Positions 44,853 through 56,869 are shown, numbered from the stretch's first letter. The stretch: DNA of 64,000 nucleotides from Rhizopus sp. PT2906 (GCA_025529335.1 JAMYHX010000048.1:62001-126000), one strand, 5' to 3'. The notes: generated from the letters alone by a model not told the origin. Numbers and translations: made by a program.

Positions 44853-45108
44853 TGTATGTGATGCATTGTGAAATAAATAAAAAGTCAGATAAACAAACGT
44901 CAGAATTAAGTTACACTAATGCTACATCACGTGTGCTTTGAATGAACAAGCAGCTGATAGTTGCTTCTAGAAGTAAGGATCTTGAGCCTAAAAAATGTCA
45001 AGTGACATTAATTTAACCATCTTATTTCGTGTAAACTCCGCTTGAGATAAATTTCTCAACGGTTTTTTTCTCTTGTGTCATTCTTTCTCTTTCCTTTGTT
45101 TACCAAAC

Positions 45109-46551
45109 ATGTCTTCTATTGAACCCACATCTACTACCATTACCACCACTGTTACTACTCAACCTGATGATGTTGCCCCTAATCAAGCAACCACTACTGC
45201 TGAACCTACTCAAAATGCATCCACTGAGGCTAGTGCTCCTGCTGTAACTGAAGAACCAAAGGAAGCAATCAAACAAGAACCTGCAGTTCCTGAAGAACCT
45301 ACAGCAACAACCGAAGCCCCTCCTCAGCCTACACCTTCCAAATCAAACACTACTAAGCGTCTCTCCTTGCTCCTTGGTAAAGCAAAGCATTTTGTCGATA
45401 AAAAGGTGTCTGATAAGAAGCCTGCTAAACCGGCAACGGAAGAATCTGCTCCTGTTACAGAAGAACCTGAACAGACAGAAGCTGCTGAACCAGTTGAAGC
45501 TGCCCCTGTTCCTGCTGAAGAACCCAAGAGTAAGAGCGAGAAGCGTAAATCTATCTTGGGTGGATTGTTCCGCAGTAAGGTAAGATGTCGTACTTTACCA
45601 GATCAAAAACATGGGCGGACTTTTTTGTCGAAATCATGAGCAACAATGACAAATCGCCTAATTTTTTAAAAACCTGATCTATTGAAACTCACATTTATTA
45701 TTGTTGTAAATAGAGTCCCGTAAAGGAAGGTGACAAGACAGACGAGCCTGCTCCACCCGTACCAGCCAAAGGTACCTTGAGAGATAAGCAAACTTAATAA
45801 CATTTTAATTTATCTATCAATATAGATGAACCTGAAGTAACACCCGCTAATACTACTACAACTACTACTAATACTACTAATACAACTGATGAGCCTAATA
45901 CCACTACTACTGCTAATAATACCAATACTAATGAAAATGCCGCTGCATCTGGCCCTGTAACCGATCAGCCTGCTGCAACAACTAATGAGTCAACCGAAGC
46001 CTCGGCCCAAAAGGAACAACATAAAGATAATGTGATTGATCATCTTAAGCGTACCTCTATTGGTAAATTCTTCAATAAAAAGAAGGAACACCATCCTGTT
46101 GCAGAACACAAAGAAGAAGTCACTGAACCCACTACAAGCCATGATGAAGAAGTGGCTCCTGCAGTGACATCAAATAATGAATCTGCTGATGTTCCTGGTA
46201 AGTTTATCAACAATGTGAACCAGTTACACATTATAAATGTCGTACATATCCTTTTTCTCTAAAAGGAATTGCCGTGTAGACAAGTGTAACTGCTGTGTTT
46301 AATGCAAATCATATTAATATTTTTATATAGTTGAGCACCAAGAAGAAAAGCCTGTTCGTGCCTCATCTCCTCTTGGCCGTCGTTTGACTCAACTCTTCCG
46401 TGGTATTTCTCCCAAGAAGAAGGCTACTGCTGCTACTGCTGCTTCTGGTTCTACTTCTGAAGAACAAGAACACCAAGAACAACCTCATGATCCTATTTTG
46501 GATGCCCCTGCAGTTGCAGGAACACCTGCTAATGCTGTGAAAGTCAACTAA
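45109..46551 (+). CDS. Low-complexity Thr/Glu/Pro-rich protein with repeated basic motif
   Basis: I recognise no family. Exons 45109..45579, 45714..45771, 45826..46197 and 46331..46551 join in frame. Most of the protein is disordered and rich in Thr, Glu, Pro, Ala and Asn. Five short basic, amphipathic motifs interrupt this: KRLSLLLGKAKHFVDKK, EKRKSILGGLFRSK, DHLKRTSIGKFFNKKK and GRRLTQLFRGISPKKK, plus a weaker one. They share a pattern of basic residues, Ser/Thr, hydrophobic pair, Phe and a basic end, which would suit membrane or phosphoprotein binding. There is no signal peptide. The start is the first ATG before MSSIEPTSTTI. Confidence 0.75.
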
Positions 46552-46797
46552 AAATAGCGCTTAATTCTTTATTTGGCTAAACTCTAATACTTACTAGTGT
46601 AATAGTTTATTATCATTATCATCATTTATTATTATATCTTTATTATTTTTATACTTTATTTACTTTATATATTTTATGAAACAAAAAAAAAATGGGAAGG
46701 GAAAAGATGCTCTAATAGTTTACTTGCATTCTTTACCTTTGTTTATCAATAAATATATTTGTCTATTATTTACATGTCTTTTTTCTTCTTCTTTTTC

Positions 46798-47400
46798 TTA
46801 GTCAAGGACTTGAGTCGCATATGCAATAACTGATAAAATTACGCCTAACCTCCAGAATCGACTCCATGTGTTATTCTCTTTAGACGCATTTACATCATGC
46901 GCTCCTGCAGCCCTTCGCCGTTCTGCTGCTTGCTCCATTCTTTTTTGACGCCGTATCTCTTCTGCTTCATAATGACGTGTATAATGCTCTTGTTCATTAA
47001 AAAGAGGTCCCTTGTGATTCTTCATTCTTTCTGCTTGTTCCTTTGCACTCGCTGATCCCGTAGCTCGAGGTGTCCTTCGTTTGAATTGCCATGCATGGGC
47101 ATAATTACCACCTCCTGACCTTGAATAATTACCTCCACCTGGCGAAGGATTCAATTCGTTGTCATATTTTCTTTTACTCGCTTCATTGCCGAGTACTGCA
47201 TAAGCTTCATTAACCTCTAAAAATTTCTCATGTGCTTCCTTGTCATTCGGATTCAGATCGGGATGGTATTTCTTTGACAGTCGATAGTACTGGGCTTTAA
47301 TCGTCTTTTTGTCTGCGCGATGGTTTAACTGTAGAGTATCATAATGGTTTTTACGCGCATACTGATAGACTGTAGTATGCAGTAAACGCCTTACTGTCAT
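46798..47400 (-). CDS. Mitochondrial J-domain protein with C-terminal anchor
   Basis: This is a single exon of 200 residues. The N-terminus MTVRRLLHTTVYQYARK is a likely mitochondrial presequence. The J domain (residues 19-85) has HYDTLQLNHRADKKTIKAQY, the HPD triad (KKYHPDLNP) and YAVLGNEASKRKYD, so it should stimulate an Hsp70 ATPase. A Gly-rich and then a charged, Arg-rich region follow, and a hydrophobic segment near the end (RLGVILSVIAYATQVLD) could anchor it. It resembles the DNAJC30/DNAJC4 group in size and layout. Its exact partner is not evident. Confidence 0.83.
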   Translation of the reverse strand: MTVRRLLHTTVYQYARKNHYDTLQLNHRADKKTIKAQYYRLSKKYHPDLNPNDKEAHEKFLEVNEAYAVLGNEASKRKYDNELNPSPGGGNYSRSGGGNYAHAWQFKRRTPRATGSASAKEQAERMKNHKGPLFNEQEHYTRHYEAEEIRRQKRMEQAAERRRAAGAHDVNASKENNTWSRFWRLGVILSVIAYATQVLD

Positions 47401-47647
47401 TACTCAATACGGTTTAAATTAATTAAAAAAAAAGTCAACAAATGCTATGTATGATAAAAATGAAATCATCACAAGAAGCAATTAAAAGAGCGAATACATA
47501 ACTGCATTATACTGTCATGACAACATATATTAGCTGTTGTCAAATGGAATATAGACCCTATCTTACACTGCAAAGAACAAAGAGAGAGAGAGAGAGAGAA
47601 GCTGTTTAAGCTGATTTTATTGGGAAAAAAAAATATGAACAAGCTAT

Positions 47648-48863
47648 TTATTTTTTTTCATCCTTCTTTTTATCCATGTCTTCTAATGCCTTTTGGATAC
47701 GTTCATCATTCTTATCAACACCTGGTAAGGAACCAAGAACGGCCGACATCATTTCTTCATCTTCTTTATCATCATGTCCTTCTGCCATTGACATTTCCAT
47801 TGCTCTTTTAAGAGCATCCTCTTCATTCAAATCCTCCATTGTTTCATCTTCATCATGAACAGCTTGGTCGTTCATTGACATAGCCAAGGCTGCTTGAAGT
47901 TCGGCATCTTCGTCATTAGCATGTGTATCTATTGCCATGGAGGATTCTCCAGTCTTTGTGTTACTCTCACTGCTACCTGCCTTCTTTGCTGCCTCTGCCT
48001 CTTGACGTGCTTTTTCTTCTTCCATTGAGATACGTAATGCCTAAGACAGACAAGATGAATAAACAATAATACTCCCATAAATTATCTTACCAAGGCAAGT
48101 TCAGGATCAAGACTGGGGTCAACACCAAACTCAAAGTCACCTCCTCCACTACCACCAAAGTTACCAGCTCCTTCTTCACCGTGAATGATGGGTGTGGAAA
48201 TGAGCATATCACTCAAAATATGAGGTCCAGGAGGAATAGTGACAAGGTGGCTATTGTCATTATTGTTAACATTACTAATAAATGCTTCTAATCTTGACGT
48301 ATTCACAGCTTCTTCGCCAAAATTGATAATATCCACTGCGACGTTATTCTTTTTGAGCTTTTTGGCAAGTTTGACAAGTGTTTTCTCATCAGCATCAAGA
48401 GGACTGGCCACAAACACAATAATTCTTTGATGTTGATTTCTATTCTGTCTATGTTTTAATGCAAGCTATACATTTTAAATATATATATCAGTAGTGTGCA
48501 TAAGATAGATACTTTATTTATTTCTTTACCTGAGCGATCTGAATACTTGTTAAGAAATTAGATTTTCCTCCAGCTTTAATTCCATGCAAAGCACTAAGAA
48601 TCTTGCCAACATCTGTTGTTAATGTCACCAATACTTCGGGTCCCTTGCCGGCTGCTGTCATTAGGCCAACCGTATTTTCAGGGTTCGATTGTGTTTTAGA
48701 TGAAAAGATAAGATTAACAGCTTCATTCTGTGCTACTAATCGAGTAGGGGAATAGTCTCCATTTCGCATCCATTCCGAATTGTCAACACTATGTCAGGTT
48801 AATTAAATGTTTTATTGTATTTATATTTGATATTTACACAATCATTGAAGCTTCCATCACCAT
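47648..48863 (-). CDS. RPN10: 26S proteasome regulatory subunit RPN10
   Basis: This ubiquitin receptor of the proteasome lid/base interface has its start at 48863 (MVMEASMIV), then VDNSEWMRNGDYSPTRLVAQ of the VWA domain, VGLMTAAGKGPEVLVTLTTD, and GKSNFLTSIQIAQLALKHRQ. The VWA domain ends near residue 195. Two ubiquitin-interacting motifs follow: DPELALALRISMEEE and DAELQAALAMSMNDQ, with a third UIM-like DALKRAMEMSMAEG. The C-terminus is Lys/Asp-rich (KALEDMDKKKDEKK). Three introns lie at about 48850-48790, 48529-48467 and 48089-48041. Confidence 0.95.
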
Positions 48864-50204
48864 TTTGATTTACTTGTGTCTTTTTTTTAAATTGAAAGGG
48901 AACAAAACGAGCTCTAGTAAACGCGTATGTTAAATTTCAATTGGATTACGCACACCCAAACGGCTTTGCTTAAATCATCATAAATTCAAAGGCCGATCCT
49001 CCCATGGATATTTCAGCTCATACACTTTACACTTTATTCACTGATAAAAAAAAATGATAATATTAGACGACAAATGATAATAAAAGAGAGCCCATCAGAA
49101 GGAAAAGAATGAATAAAGAAATGATTAGTAGATCATCTACTACATTGATATTAAATATTATATTATAAAGAAGAGGATTTATAAGAGAAAAAAAGAGAGA
49201 AGCAAAAAAAAAAAGTGAGTAAACATATGAAGAGATTATCAATATCTTACCCAAAGTGCATCATGGTTTGAATTGGCGATGACCAGCCCGGACATGCGAA
49301 GAAAAAAAGAGAGTGAGACAAGAGAGAGCGGCCAAAGGAGTGTATAGGACCAAGGTTTGGTAAGAACCAAACTACCCTCAGCTAGCATCGGTACTGTTTT
49401 CGATTTTACGATCTATAACACTACATATCAGTTTCTTATAACATATCTTAGGGCTGGCTAGGGAATAGCTGGTCTTACTTTGGTCCAAAGAAGACATGAT
49501 CAGACTATCTATACAGAATCTCTAACAACTTTTTCAGTTAAGTATTATTCATAAGCGTTGATCACATTTATTTTATGTATTATTAAATGTTGTATTCTTA
49601 CGTAATAAAGAAAACATAGAAAATCAACTAAAGCGCTTATTGTTATTGATCTTGTAATGTGCTAATAATTCGTCAAACTAGACCAAGTAAAATTTTCTCG
49701 CTTTTTTCTCTTTGTCTCTTTTGCTGGGCTTGTATGAAATAAAGGAGAGGGTTCAAGTAGAAAAACACTGTCTATTGAAATTCATCTAATATAAGAAGCA
49801 AAGCAATAGAATACATATCGAGTTCAATGAACACAGTCTATGCATATTCTGTGGTACAAGGATAGGGAATAGTTGACAAAAGCGCGATCGTGCGCGGAAA
49901 TCCAACGATTGATTTGCGTCAATTGACATTTTTATTCTTTTTCGAAAAAAGAACTACACATAATTAAGCAAAAAAAAGAGGGGATAAAAACCAAGAGATA
50001 TCTATTCATTTAATTTAATTTAGAACACTCAATGGCTTAATTCACAAAGATAAAGCATTTACTTAAAGGGTCTCATGTCAATGGCATATGAGAGCACCAA
50101 CCATCAGCCTCTGATTGCGGATAGCAGAACTCCGCGCATTTTGTTTTACAAAATATTTGAACAGATGGCTAAAAATGATTCACACTCTTTCTTTTTGATT
50201 TCTT
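48864..50204. other. Spacer with one possible small split gene
   Basis: This is 1.3 kb between RPN10 and the P450. On the minus strand, 49292..49246 reads MSGLVIANSNHDALW and ends at a perfect GTAAGA donor; 49063..49140 downstream reads DDLLIISLFILFLLMGSLLL and stops, after a TGTAG acceptor. It looks like a small tail-anchored protein, but the phases do not join, so it is not annotated as a gene. Nothing else is seen. Confidence 0.4.
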
Positions 50205-52217
50205 ATGCTGACAGTAGTAGTGAAGGATAAAGTACATCAGTTAATTAGAGTTATCCTGCCTTTTCTTAAATCAAGAGCAGGTGTTCTTTCAATTAGCAGT
50301 GCAGCAATTCTTGCTGTATTATATTCGCTAGTACAAAAATTTAATAGACCCCCTTCACAATTAAGACACCTTCCTTATGTCGATCGCTTCACATTTTTAA
50401 AGTACGGATTTAAAGATATTCCTTATGATCAATACGGCAAGGAAAAACTACTGCCACTCCTAAAAGCCGGGACAAATGGAATTTACTTGGTAAAGTATTC
50501 TTGAGAGTTGAATGCATTTTAACCTATATGCTTATAGAGATGCACAGTTGAAGGATGGTCCGTACGGCTGGCTAATCCAATTGCCATTAAACAATTTACT
50601 TTAAAGCAAGGTAAAAATTTCAATTATTGTACAACTGCCATAATAACAAACACACCATGGCAGAGTATACTTTTCCAAAGGCAACAGACAATGGAGGTGT
50701 AGAAGGGTCGCTTATTAAGAAATTTCTCGGTGGACCCAACATTGTGTTCCTCAGCGGTGCTGACTGGAAACGGCATCGAAAGGTTATTGTTTGTACAAAT
50801 TTCCCTTAAAAGCGACTTACTCTATTTATTGTAGATTGCAAACTTGGCTTTCCAACGTTCGATGCCTATCAAACTATTTGGTAGGCTTACCAAAAAGATG
50901 TTTGAATCAATGGAAGATCTTGGCTATGACAATGTCGATGTAAATGACTTGTTCCAAAGATTTACACTGGACGCTATTGGTATCGGAGGATTCGGTAAAT
51001 GAGAAGAAATAAGAAATTCAAAAAATATATAACAAGCTCTTTAGGTTTCGACTTCAATGCCCTTGGTGACAAGGACAGTCAATGGGTCAAAAACTATGAA
51101 TCTATTATGCAAGGTATGGCAAGCCCATTTTTCATTGCTTTCCCAGCATTTGATACAACCTACCGCCATTGGTTTAAAAAGCGATTGGAAGTCCACAACA
51201 GCTTGGACATGTTCCTCGATAATATCGATAAGATGATTGAGCAAAAGAGAAGGAATGTTTATGAGAATGCAGAGACTAGCAGCTCTGATGAAGAAAAAGA
51301 TCTATTAACACTCATGATTGAGTCCGAAACAAAAGGTGCTGGTGAGCGTATGTCAGATGAAGAGCTTAGGGTAACTGAAAACAACTGACGGCGCCGACCG
51401 AAGCTTCTTCTAAACTTTAAAAACTAGAGCAACTTGTGTATCTTCTTTTTAGCTGGCCATGATACCACTGCAAACACACTTGCAGCCATTCTTTATGAAC
51501 TTGCAAAGCATCCAGTAAGATAGAGTTTAAATTGTAAAATTTTTTATTCACAGTCGTACGTAATAGGAAATTCAAGAAAGGGCAAGACAAGAAGCGATCC
51601 GTATACTCGGAGATGGCCCTGAGGACATTGTTCCTACTTTTGATCAGTTAAAGGAACTGTCATATATCAATATGATTATAAAAGAGGTAAGCCTTTTAAA
51701 CCCCCTTTTTTTTGTTTGTTCACTCTTTTCATTCTCCATTAGACCTTGCGTCGACATCCCCCGGCTTATGCAACCACAGACAGAGTTACTCAAGAAGACC
51801 TCATGCTTGGCGGCATGCATATTCCCAAAGGGTCGGGATTGGCCATTGACATTTATTTGCTTCATCATAACCCAGATGTTTGGGCAGATCCTTTTGAGTT
51901 TAAGCCTGAAAGATTCGCTCCAGGCGGAGAAGCAGAACACCAAAAGGGGATTGCATGGGCGCCGTTTAGCAATGGCGGCCGCCAATGTGTTGGCATGAAT
52001 TTTAGTCTCACTGAACAGCGTGTGTTGATACCCATGTTACGTAAGTGTTTTAAATACTCATAGTCATTCGCTGACTTTTTAATTAGTGAAAAAATTTACT
52101 TGGACATTACCCAATGATTCGCCACACAAGGAAGAGCTCCTAAAAAGAGGTATCGCTTGGGGTTTGGTTACTTTTAGCGATAAGGTCAAAATTAACTTCA
52201 AAAAAAGACATTCATAA
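50205..52217 (+). CDS. Cytochrome P450 monooxygenase
   Basis: Nine exons (50205..50489, 50538..50610, 50664..50782, 50835..50994, 51045..51370, 51428..51514, 51567..51686, 51743..52040, 52087..52217) give 532 residues in frame. The N-terminal segment LSISSAAILAVLYSLV is an ER anchor. The I-helix oxygen site is AGHDTTANT, the K-helix ExxR is ETLRRHP, PERF is in FKPERFAP, and the haem loop is FSNGGRQCVGMNF, with the Cys thiolate ligand. All catalytic hallmarks are intact. The substrate cannot be read from sequence. It looks like the expanded Mucorales P450 families (CYP509-like), which is a guess. There is no biosynthetic cluster around it. Confidence 0.93.
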
Positions 52218-52560
52218 CAAAGGTCAACATTTTTCTGAATAAATAAAAACGGAGTTTCAACTTTCTGGAAGATTTTTTTAGTTTTTACTCCGCACGTAGA
52301 GCCCAGGTTGATGTGCCTGGAACCACGGCACACTAAATGATGATCAATGAGAGAAGCATACCACGTGGGTTCTACATGGATTCACGTTTCAATTGAGTTT
52401 TTGCTTACAAAAAGCTTGATTTGTAAACCAAAGATTAAGGAGAGAAGTATCCTTCATTGTATAATGTTTAAGTTTTAATAAAGATCATAAAACAGGGAGA
52501 GGGAAATAAACAAAGAGGGAGAAGGGGGAAAAAGGATCATCAATAACAGTTGTTACACAA
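52218..52560. other. Spacer downstream of the P450
   Basis: This is 0.34 kb of AT-rich DNA. No gene is seen. Confidence 0.5.
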
Positions 52561-53220
52561 ATGGACGCCCATTTAGAAGCAATTGACAAAGAATCATGCA
52601 ATGCAATCATCAGCAAAAGGGAAACCGCTGATCTGTGCATGGTCGTCATTAAAAGAGGAGATGCAAATTTTCCTCTTCAAGGTGCATACATCTCTAATAT
52701 TCTTGTTTTGCTTTGACATGTAAATTCTGAATCATTTACTCAGAGAGTCCGAGAGACTAAAATGGAACGATGGATGAACATTTTATTATGACAACATGGC
52801 TCTTTGGTATATTCAGGTTATTCATAATTATTCCGTTTCAAGGGATGTTATGCACGGTTAATTTCTTTATTTTCAGAAAAAAAAAATGAATTATCGACTG
52901 CAAAGATATTTCCATAATTCATCCGAACAAAAAGATTCTATCTTGAATCTTTGTAAAATCCTATTTTCCTTACTGATCTTTTGCAAGATAATTTTTGTAG
53001 GTATGATGAAATTCGGACAATAAAAATATAGTCTGTTTAGTCATCTATCCCTTTCTTATTCTCTTTTATAAAAGTATGTGTAATCAATACCTACAATAAC
53101 TTTTTAAAGTGGCTCAAGGAGCGACTAACGAAAAATAGACAAGGTTCAGTTTATAGAATCGTCCGACATTCAATCATCCATGATTCTGACTACACGAGAA
53201 GTTATACAAATAAGGTATAG
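52561..53220 (+). pseudogene. Broken small gene, possible membrane protein
   Basis: Several exon-like pieces follow one another: MDAHLEAIDKESCNAIISKR with ETADLCMVVIKRGDANFPLQ (52561..52680), then ESERLKWNDG, a TGA, TFYYDNMALWYIQ (about 52743..52817), then MNYRLQRYFHNSSEQKDSIL with a hydrophobic helix (about 52877..52998), and finally WLKERLTKNRQGSVYRIVRH with SIIHDSDYTRSYTNK to a stop at 53218-53220. Splice-like ends exist between the pieces, but the first junction has the wrong phase and the second piece holds an in-frame TGA. I infer a recently broken gene or a sequencing error. The family is unknown. Confidence 0.5.
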
Positions 53221-53406
53221 TGCAGCAAACGGCAGTTTAAATTTATAAATATAGCAAATAAAGTAAACAAAATTAGCTTTAATTGTCTTACAAATAAAAA
53301 AGATCAGCACTCTTTTTAATTGATCACTCTCTTCTTTCTTCCCTTTTTCTTTTCTCTCTCTCTTTTTTTTTCATCTCTCCGTTCCTTAAAGAAGCACTTA
53401 AAGACA

Positions 53407-54537
53407 ATGCAATACAATGAAAAGCCCAAGCTTCCTCCTATTCAATCCATGCTTGAAGGAATATCTTTACACGAAGGTTAGAATATAGAATATATACGGC
53501 TAATAATAATGCTAAAAGAAACATTAGTAAACAGACCAAAAGGACATAGACGCCATGCATCAGAGCACTCAAGTGCCTTTAAACCTTTCGTTGACCGAAA
53601 GAGTTATCATCATCATATTGAAACCAGTATGTCTGGACAACTGGAAAAACTTTCAATTCAGCCTATCCCCATAGAACCAAAAATTGATGAGCCACCCACA
53701 GGTCAACTACTTCATCCTTTACCCTTTTCTCTTTCCTCCTATCGCTCTCCTCGCAATTTACATTCCCGCTCTTACTCTGATTATACCCATCCATATTATC
53801 CTCAGTCATCTTCTGCATCAAGTCATGCTTATCAACATCATCGTCGTGCCATATCGACAAACACATTTGATCTTTTACTTCAACCTTTAGCTCAACGACC
53901 TATTGATCATCATACTCCTGCTCCTTCTCTTATTTATCCTTCCTCATCTTCTTCTTCTACAGTTACCACGAATGCTCCAACTAGTCCTCAGATGTCTGAT
54001 GATGATGAAGAGGAAGACGAAGAAGAGGAAGAAGAAGAGGAAGAAGAAGAGGAAGAAGACGATGCAAGCAGTGAAGGATCGACATATTCTGAAACAGTTA
54101 AACGTAACAATAAAAAAGGAAATGCAATCAAAGCAACCACATCTTCATCACCACCCATATCCACAGCAACAACAACAACAACAACAGCAACAGCAAGAAA
54201 GCGTAGAGCACCACCCAGTAAGAAATACCATTGTACTTATTGTTCCAAGGGCTTCTCTCGCCCTTCATCGTTACGAATCCACACTTATTCCCACACTGGT
54301 GAAAGGCCATTTGAATGTCCAGAAGAAGGATGCAATCGTAAATTTAGTGTCCAAAGTAACATGAGACGCCATTTACGTGTTCATCGTGGCGGTCGACCAG
54401 CCAGAAGAAATGGAAGTATTCTTACACCTGCTGAAAAGGCTCAGCTTATTAATAAGCCTTTAGCAGCTAAACCAGCTACCTGGAATAACTGTATTATTGA
54501 TTCATCTATTTCATCTTCTAAAGCATACTTGAACTAA
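53407..54537 (+). CDS. C2H2 zinc-finger transcription factor
   Basis: Exons 53407..53476 and 53519..54537 give 362 residues in frame. The N-terminus MQYNEKPKLPPIQSMLEGIS is a short conserved-looking motif. A long Ser/His/Pro-rich region and an acidic run (about 18 Glu/Asp near residue 190) follow. Two adjacent fingers lie near the C-terminus: YHCTYCSKGFSRPSSLRIHT (C2H2, short) and ECPEEGCNRKFSVQSNMRRH (C-x4-C type), joined by the classic TGERPF linker. The layout resembles Msn2/4 or Seb1-like stress regulators with two C-terminal fingers; binding to a STRE-like site is inference. A (CAA/CAG)n run encodes the Thr/Ala tract upstream of the fingers. Confidence 0.88.
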
Positions 54538-55419
54538 TAAAAAAATTATTTCCTGTAAAGTGTAATTCAACAAGGTTTGCCATGACACGTTTTTTTGTAA
54601 TAGCCAAGAAAAACGAATTATTACATCCATGAGTTACACAGAAATAACTTTATGCACACACAGAAGATATAGCTGCATGTCACATTCGATAATAGAGAAG
54701 GAGATGATGTTGTTATGGTAATAATACATTTGTTACTATAGATACACTTCGGGAGGATTTCCGCGCTTCTTGAAAAATGATAATCCCCTTAGCCGAGAAT
54801 GTGCACATTTACCTTTATATACAATGTAACTGAAGAAGATCTTTTTATGCTTTAAATTCATATCAATCATTCAAATCGTTTTTTTTTTTTTCACGTCTAT
54901 TTTTCTCTACGAATATTTTCATTTTTTTTTTGGCTAGTCATCGATTGGCCGAGTCGTGTTCTGAGATTGTATGAAATGCGCGTGATATACGATCTATGCA
55001 GGCAAAGTGATCACTTGAATGATCCAAGCAGTAAAATTTCAAGGGGCAGACAAGATATGATCGTGAGATGATCGTGTTCGATCAATCGCATTACGGCAAT
55101 TGCCTTTTTCATTGATCGCATGAAACTGTCTTTATGATTCGGCAAACATAATGCAGCCGAAAAAAAAAAGGATGATCGATCATGCTAAAGTAGATAAAGA
55201 ACAACATAAGCCTGACAGTTGTATATTTAATCAAGCTATTTCGGGAAATGATAGATTACATTCAAATTACGTTCATGATTATTTTAATATCAAAAGCATA
55301 ACCATAATTCTATTTTAAAGAGAAAGAAAAAAAAAAAAGGAGAAGGGGAATGCATGTGTGGCTTCTTTGAAAGATTTCAATGGTTACTGCAAAGGGTGAA
55401 AAAAAAAAGGAGAAGGGCC
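54538..55419. other. Convergent 3' spacer with GATC cluster
   Basis: This 0.88 kb stretch lies between two converging genes. Nine GATC words fall in 54991-55181 (at 54991, 55009, 55021, 55059, 55070, 55080, 55114, 55174 and 55178). No ORF with coding character is seen. Confidence 0.6.
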
Positions 55420-56238
55420 TTAACAATATTTTTTAGATTTAGGCATAATAAGTCTTGGTGATAGTCGTAAAACCATGACAATACCATCATCAGTACTAGT
55501 GACTATACCTTCCATCGGCTCTGACAGTGATGATTTTCGATCTATAACCCAGTCAAACCGTAATCGTGCGACCAAGCTGTGTTCTTTTGCCATGTCTATA
55601 TGTGCCTTAAGCGCGGGTATATCATGTTCATTCACAAAATTAAAGATCGATTGTCCAATAACTTCCGATATGGGTAAGGAAACCAACTCTTGAATTATGT
55701 CGGTGGCATAGACGATATGTAAAAGATCAGTGAATCGGTTAAGGATTAAGCAAAACCGTTTTTCTGAAGAAAATGACATGTTTCCACCCCAACGTTGAGC
55801 TGTCTTGATAATCTTCAGCACGTTTTCTTTCCTTTCATTCCAAGCACCAGCTAATTTGAGTGCCCCACCCGGTTGACAGATGAACACTTCGTCAACCGTG
55901 TTTACTCTCATGCGATGATCTAGTCCGTTTTCGTCATAGATGTAGTTTGTTACAATTAATAGGTTGTAGCAATAGTTGATGACTGATTCAACTGTGATGT
56001 AACTGCGATCTTTTCGCAAGAATCTATAAGACACCATAGTGGCCATTCTTTCTTTTACGATATTGACAGTATGCATCTTTAATAAATTAAGTTGATCTTC
56101 AGGATGAATCAGTTCTGAACCTGGTTGACCCAAAAGTTCCTCTGGAGTCCAGCCACAGACTTCTGTTATGGTATCAGAAACGAAAACGATGGTTGTGGAT
56201 GCTGAATTATCATAAATGACAATCCAACTATTTTTCAT
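55420..56238 (-). CDS. PAS-domain protein, copy 1
   Basis: This is 272 residues without introns from the ATG at 56238 (MKNSWIVIYDNSASTTIVFV). The first PAS domain includes CGWTPEELLGQPGSELIHPE. A second PAS-like unit starts near residue 160 (EKRFCLILNRFTDLLHIVYA, SEVIGQSIFNFVNEHDIPAL). Between them lies a conserved linker, DHRMRVNTVDEVFICQPGG. The arrangement resembles the PAS part of white-collar-1 type proteins. The flavin-binding LOV signature (GRNCRFLQ with its Cys) is absent, so direct photochemistry is not expected. There is no zinc finger or other effector. It should act by dimerisation. Confidence 0.85.
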   Translation of the reverse strand: MKNSWIVIYDNSASTTIVFVSDTITEVCGWTPEELLGQPGSELIHPEDQLNLLKMHTVNIVKERMATMVSYRFLRKDRSYITVESVINYCYNLLIVTNYIYDENGLDHRMRVNTVDEVFICQPGGALKLAGAWNERKENVLKIIKTAQRWGGNMSFSSEKRFCLILNRFTDLLHIVYATDIIQELVSLPISEVIGQSIFNFVNEHDIPALKAHIDMAKEHSLVARLRFDWVIDRKSSLSEPMEGIVTSTDDGIVMVLRLSPRLIMPKSKKYC

Positions 56239-56500
56239 AGCTAAAATGAAAATTTTCAAAAAATAAATATAGACAATTCAATTTTATTTATATTTTTGCA
56301 AACACACGCCAAAACCCTGTAGACTGCCTTAATAGAAGAAGAGGAGCAAATTCTCAGAAATGTATGTGTACTTTGTAGTTTTATAAGCTAAAATGAGATG
56401 CCCACTAAAAAAAAAAGATTAGAGACAATAATGCGTCTCGTCTACATGTGTCTACAGACTTATCATGGTTTAATGTAGCGGTAACTACAAAGGATTGGCT

Positions 56501-56537
<37 letters not shown>

Positions 56538-56869
56538 CTGGCTATTACTATCTATTGAATTCCAACTAATAATTGCTGTGTCCTGGAACAACAAGAGATT
56601 CATTTACCTGGATAATTCTTTGATGAACTCTGTCCCAGAAGATTTATTACAAACAAGAGGATGAGTTATGGTTAAGATAACTTGACAGCGCTTATAAATC
56701 ACTTTATATTCCTTATTAACTACACATAGTCTCTACTTTTACCTATTATTCTTCCTCTTTTCAAAACTTCCTATAAAAGGAAAAAGAGACTTTTTCCAAT
56801 GACATAGTCTTAAAAGGAATAGTGTGGCTCAGGTATATTTTATTAATATTATTATTATTATTATTATTA
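56239..56869. other. Spacer between the PAS paralogues
   Basis: This 0.63 kb stretch contains a T34 run at 56502-56535 and, at its left end, the promoter of copy 1. The last 35 bp before 56870 are a TAA/ATT repeat that continues the CAA repeat of copy 2. No gene is seen. Confidence 0.6.
56502..56535. repeat. T34 homopolymer between PAS genes
   Basis: There are 34 consecutive T on the plus strand, about 260 bp upstream of the start of PAS copy 1 (minus strand). Confidence 0.9.

Noticed and set aside
49063..49292. Small tail-anchored protein gene on the minus strand
   Set aside because: Both exon-like parts and splice ends look good, but no combination of phases joins them without a stop.
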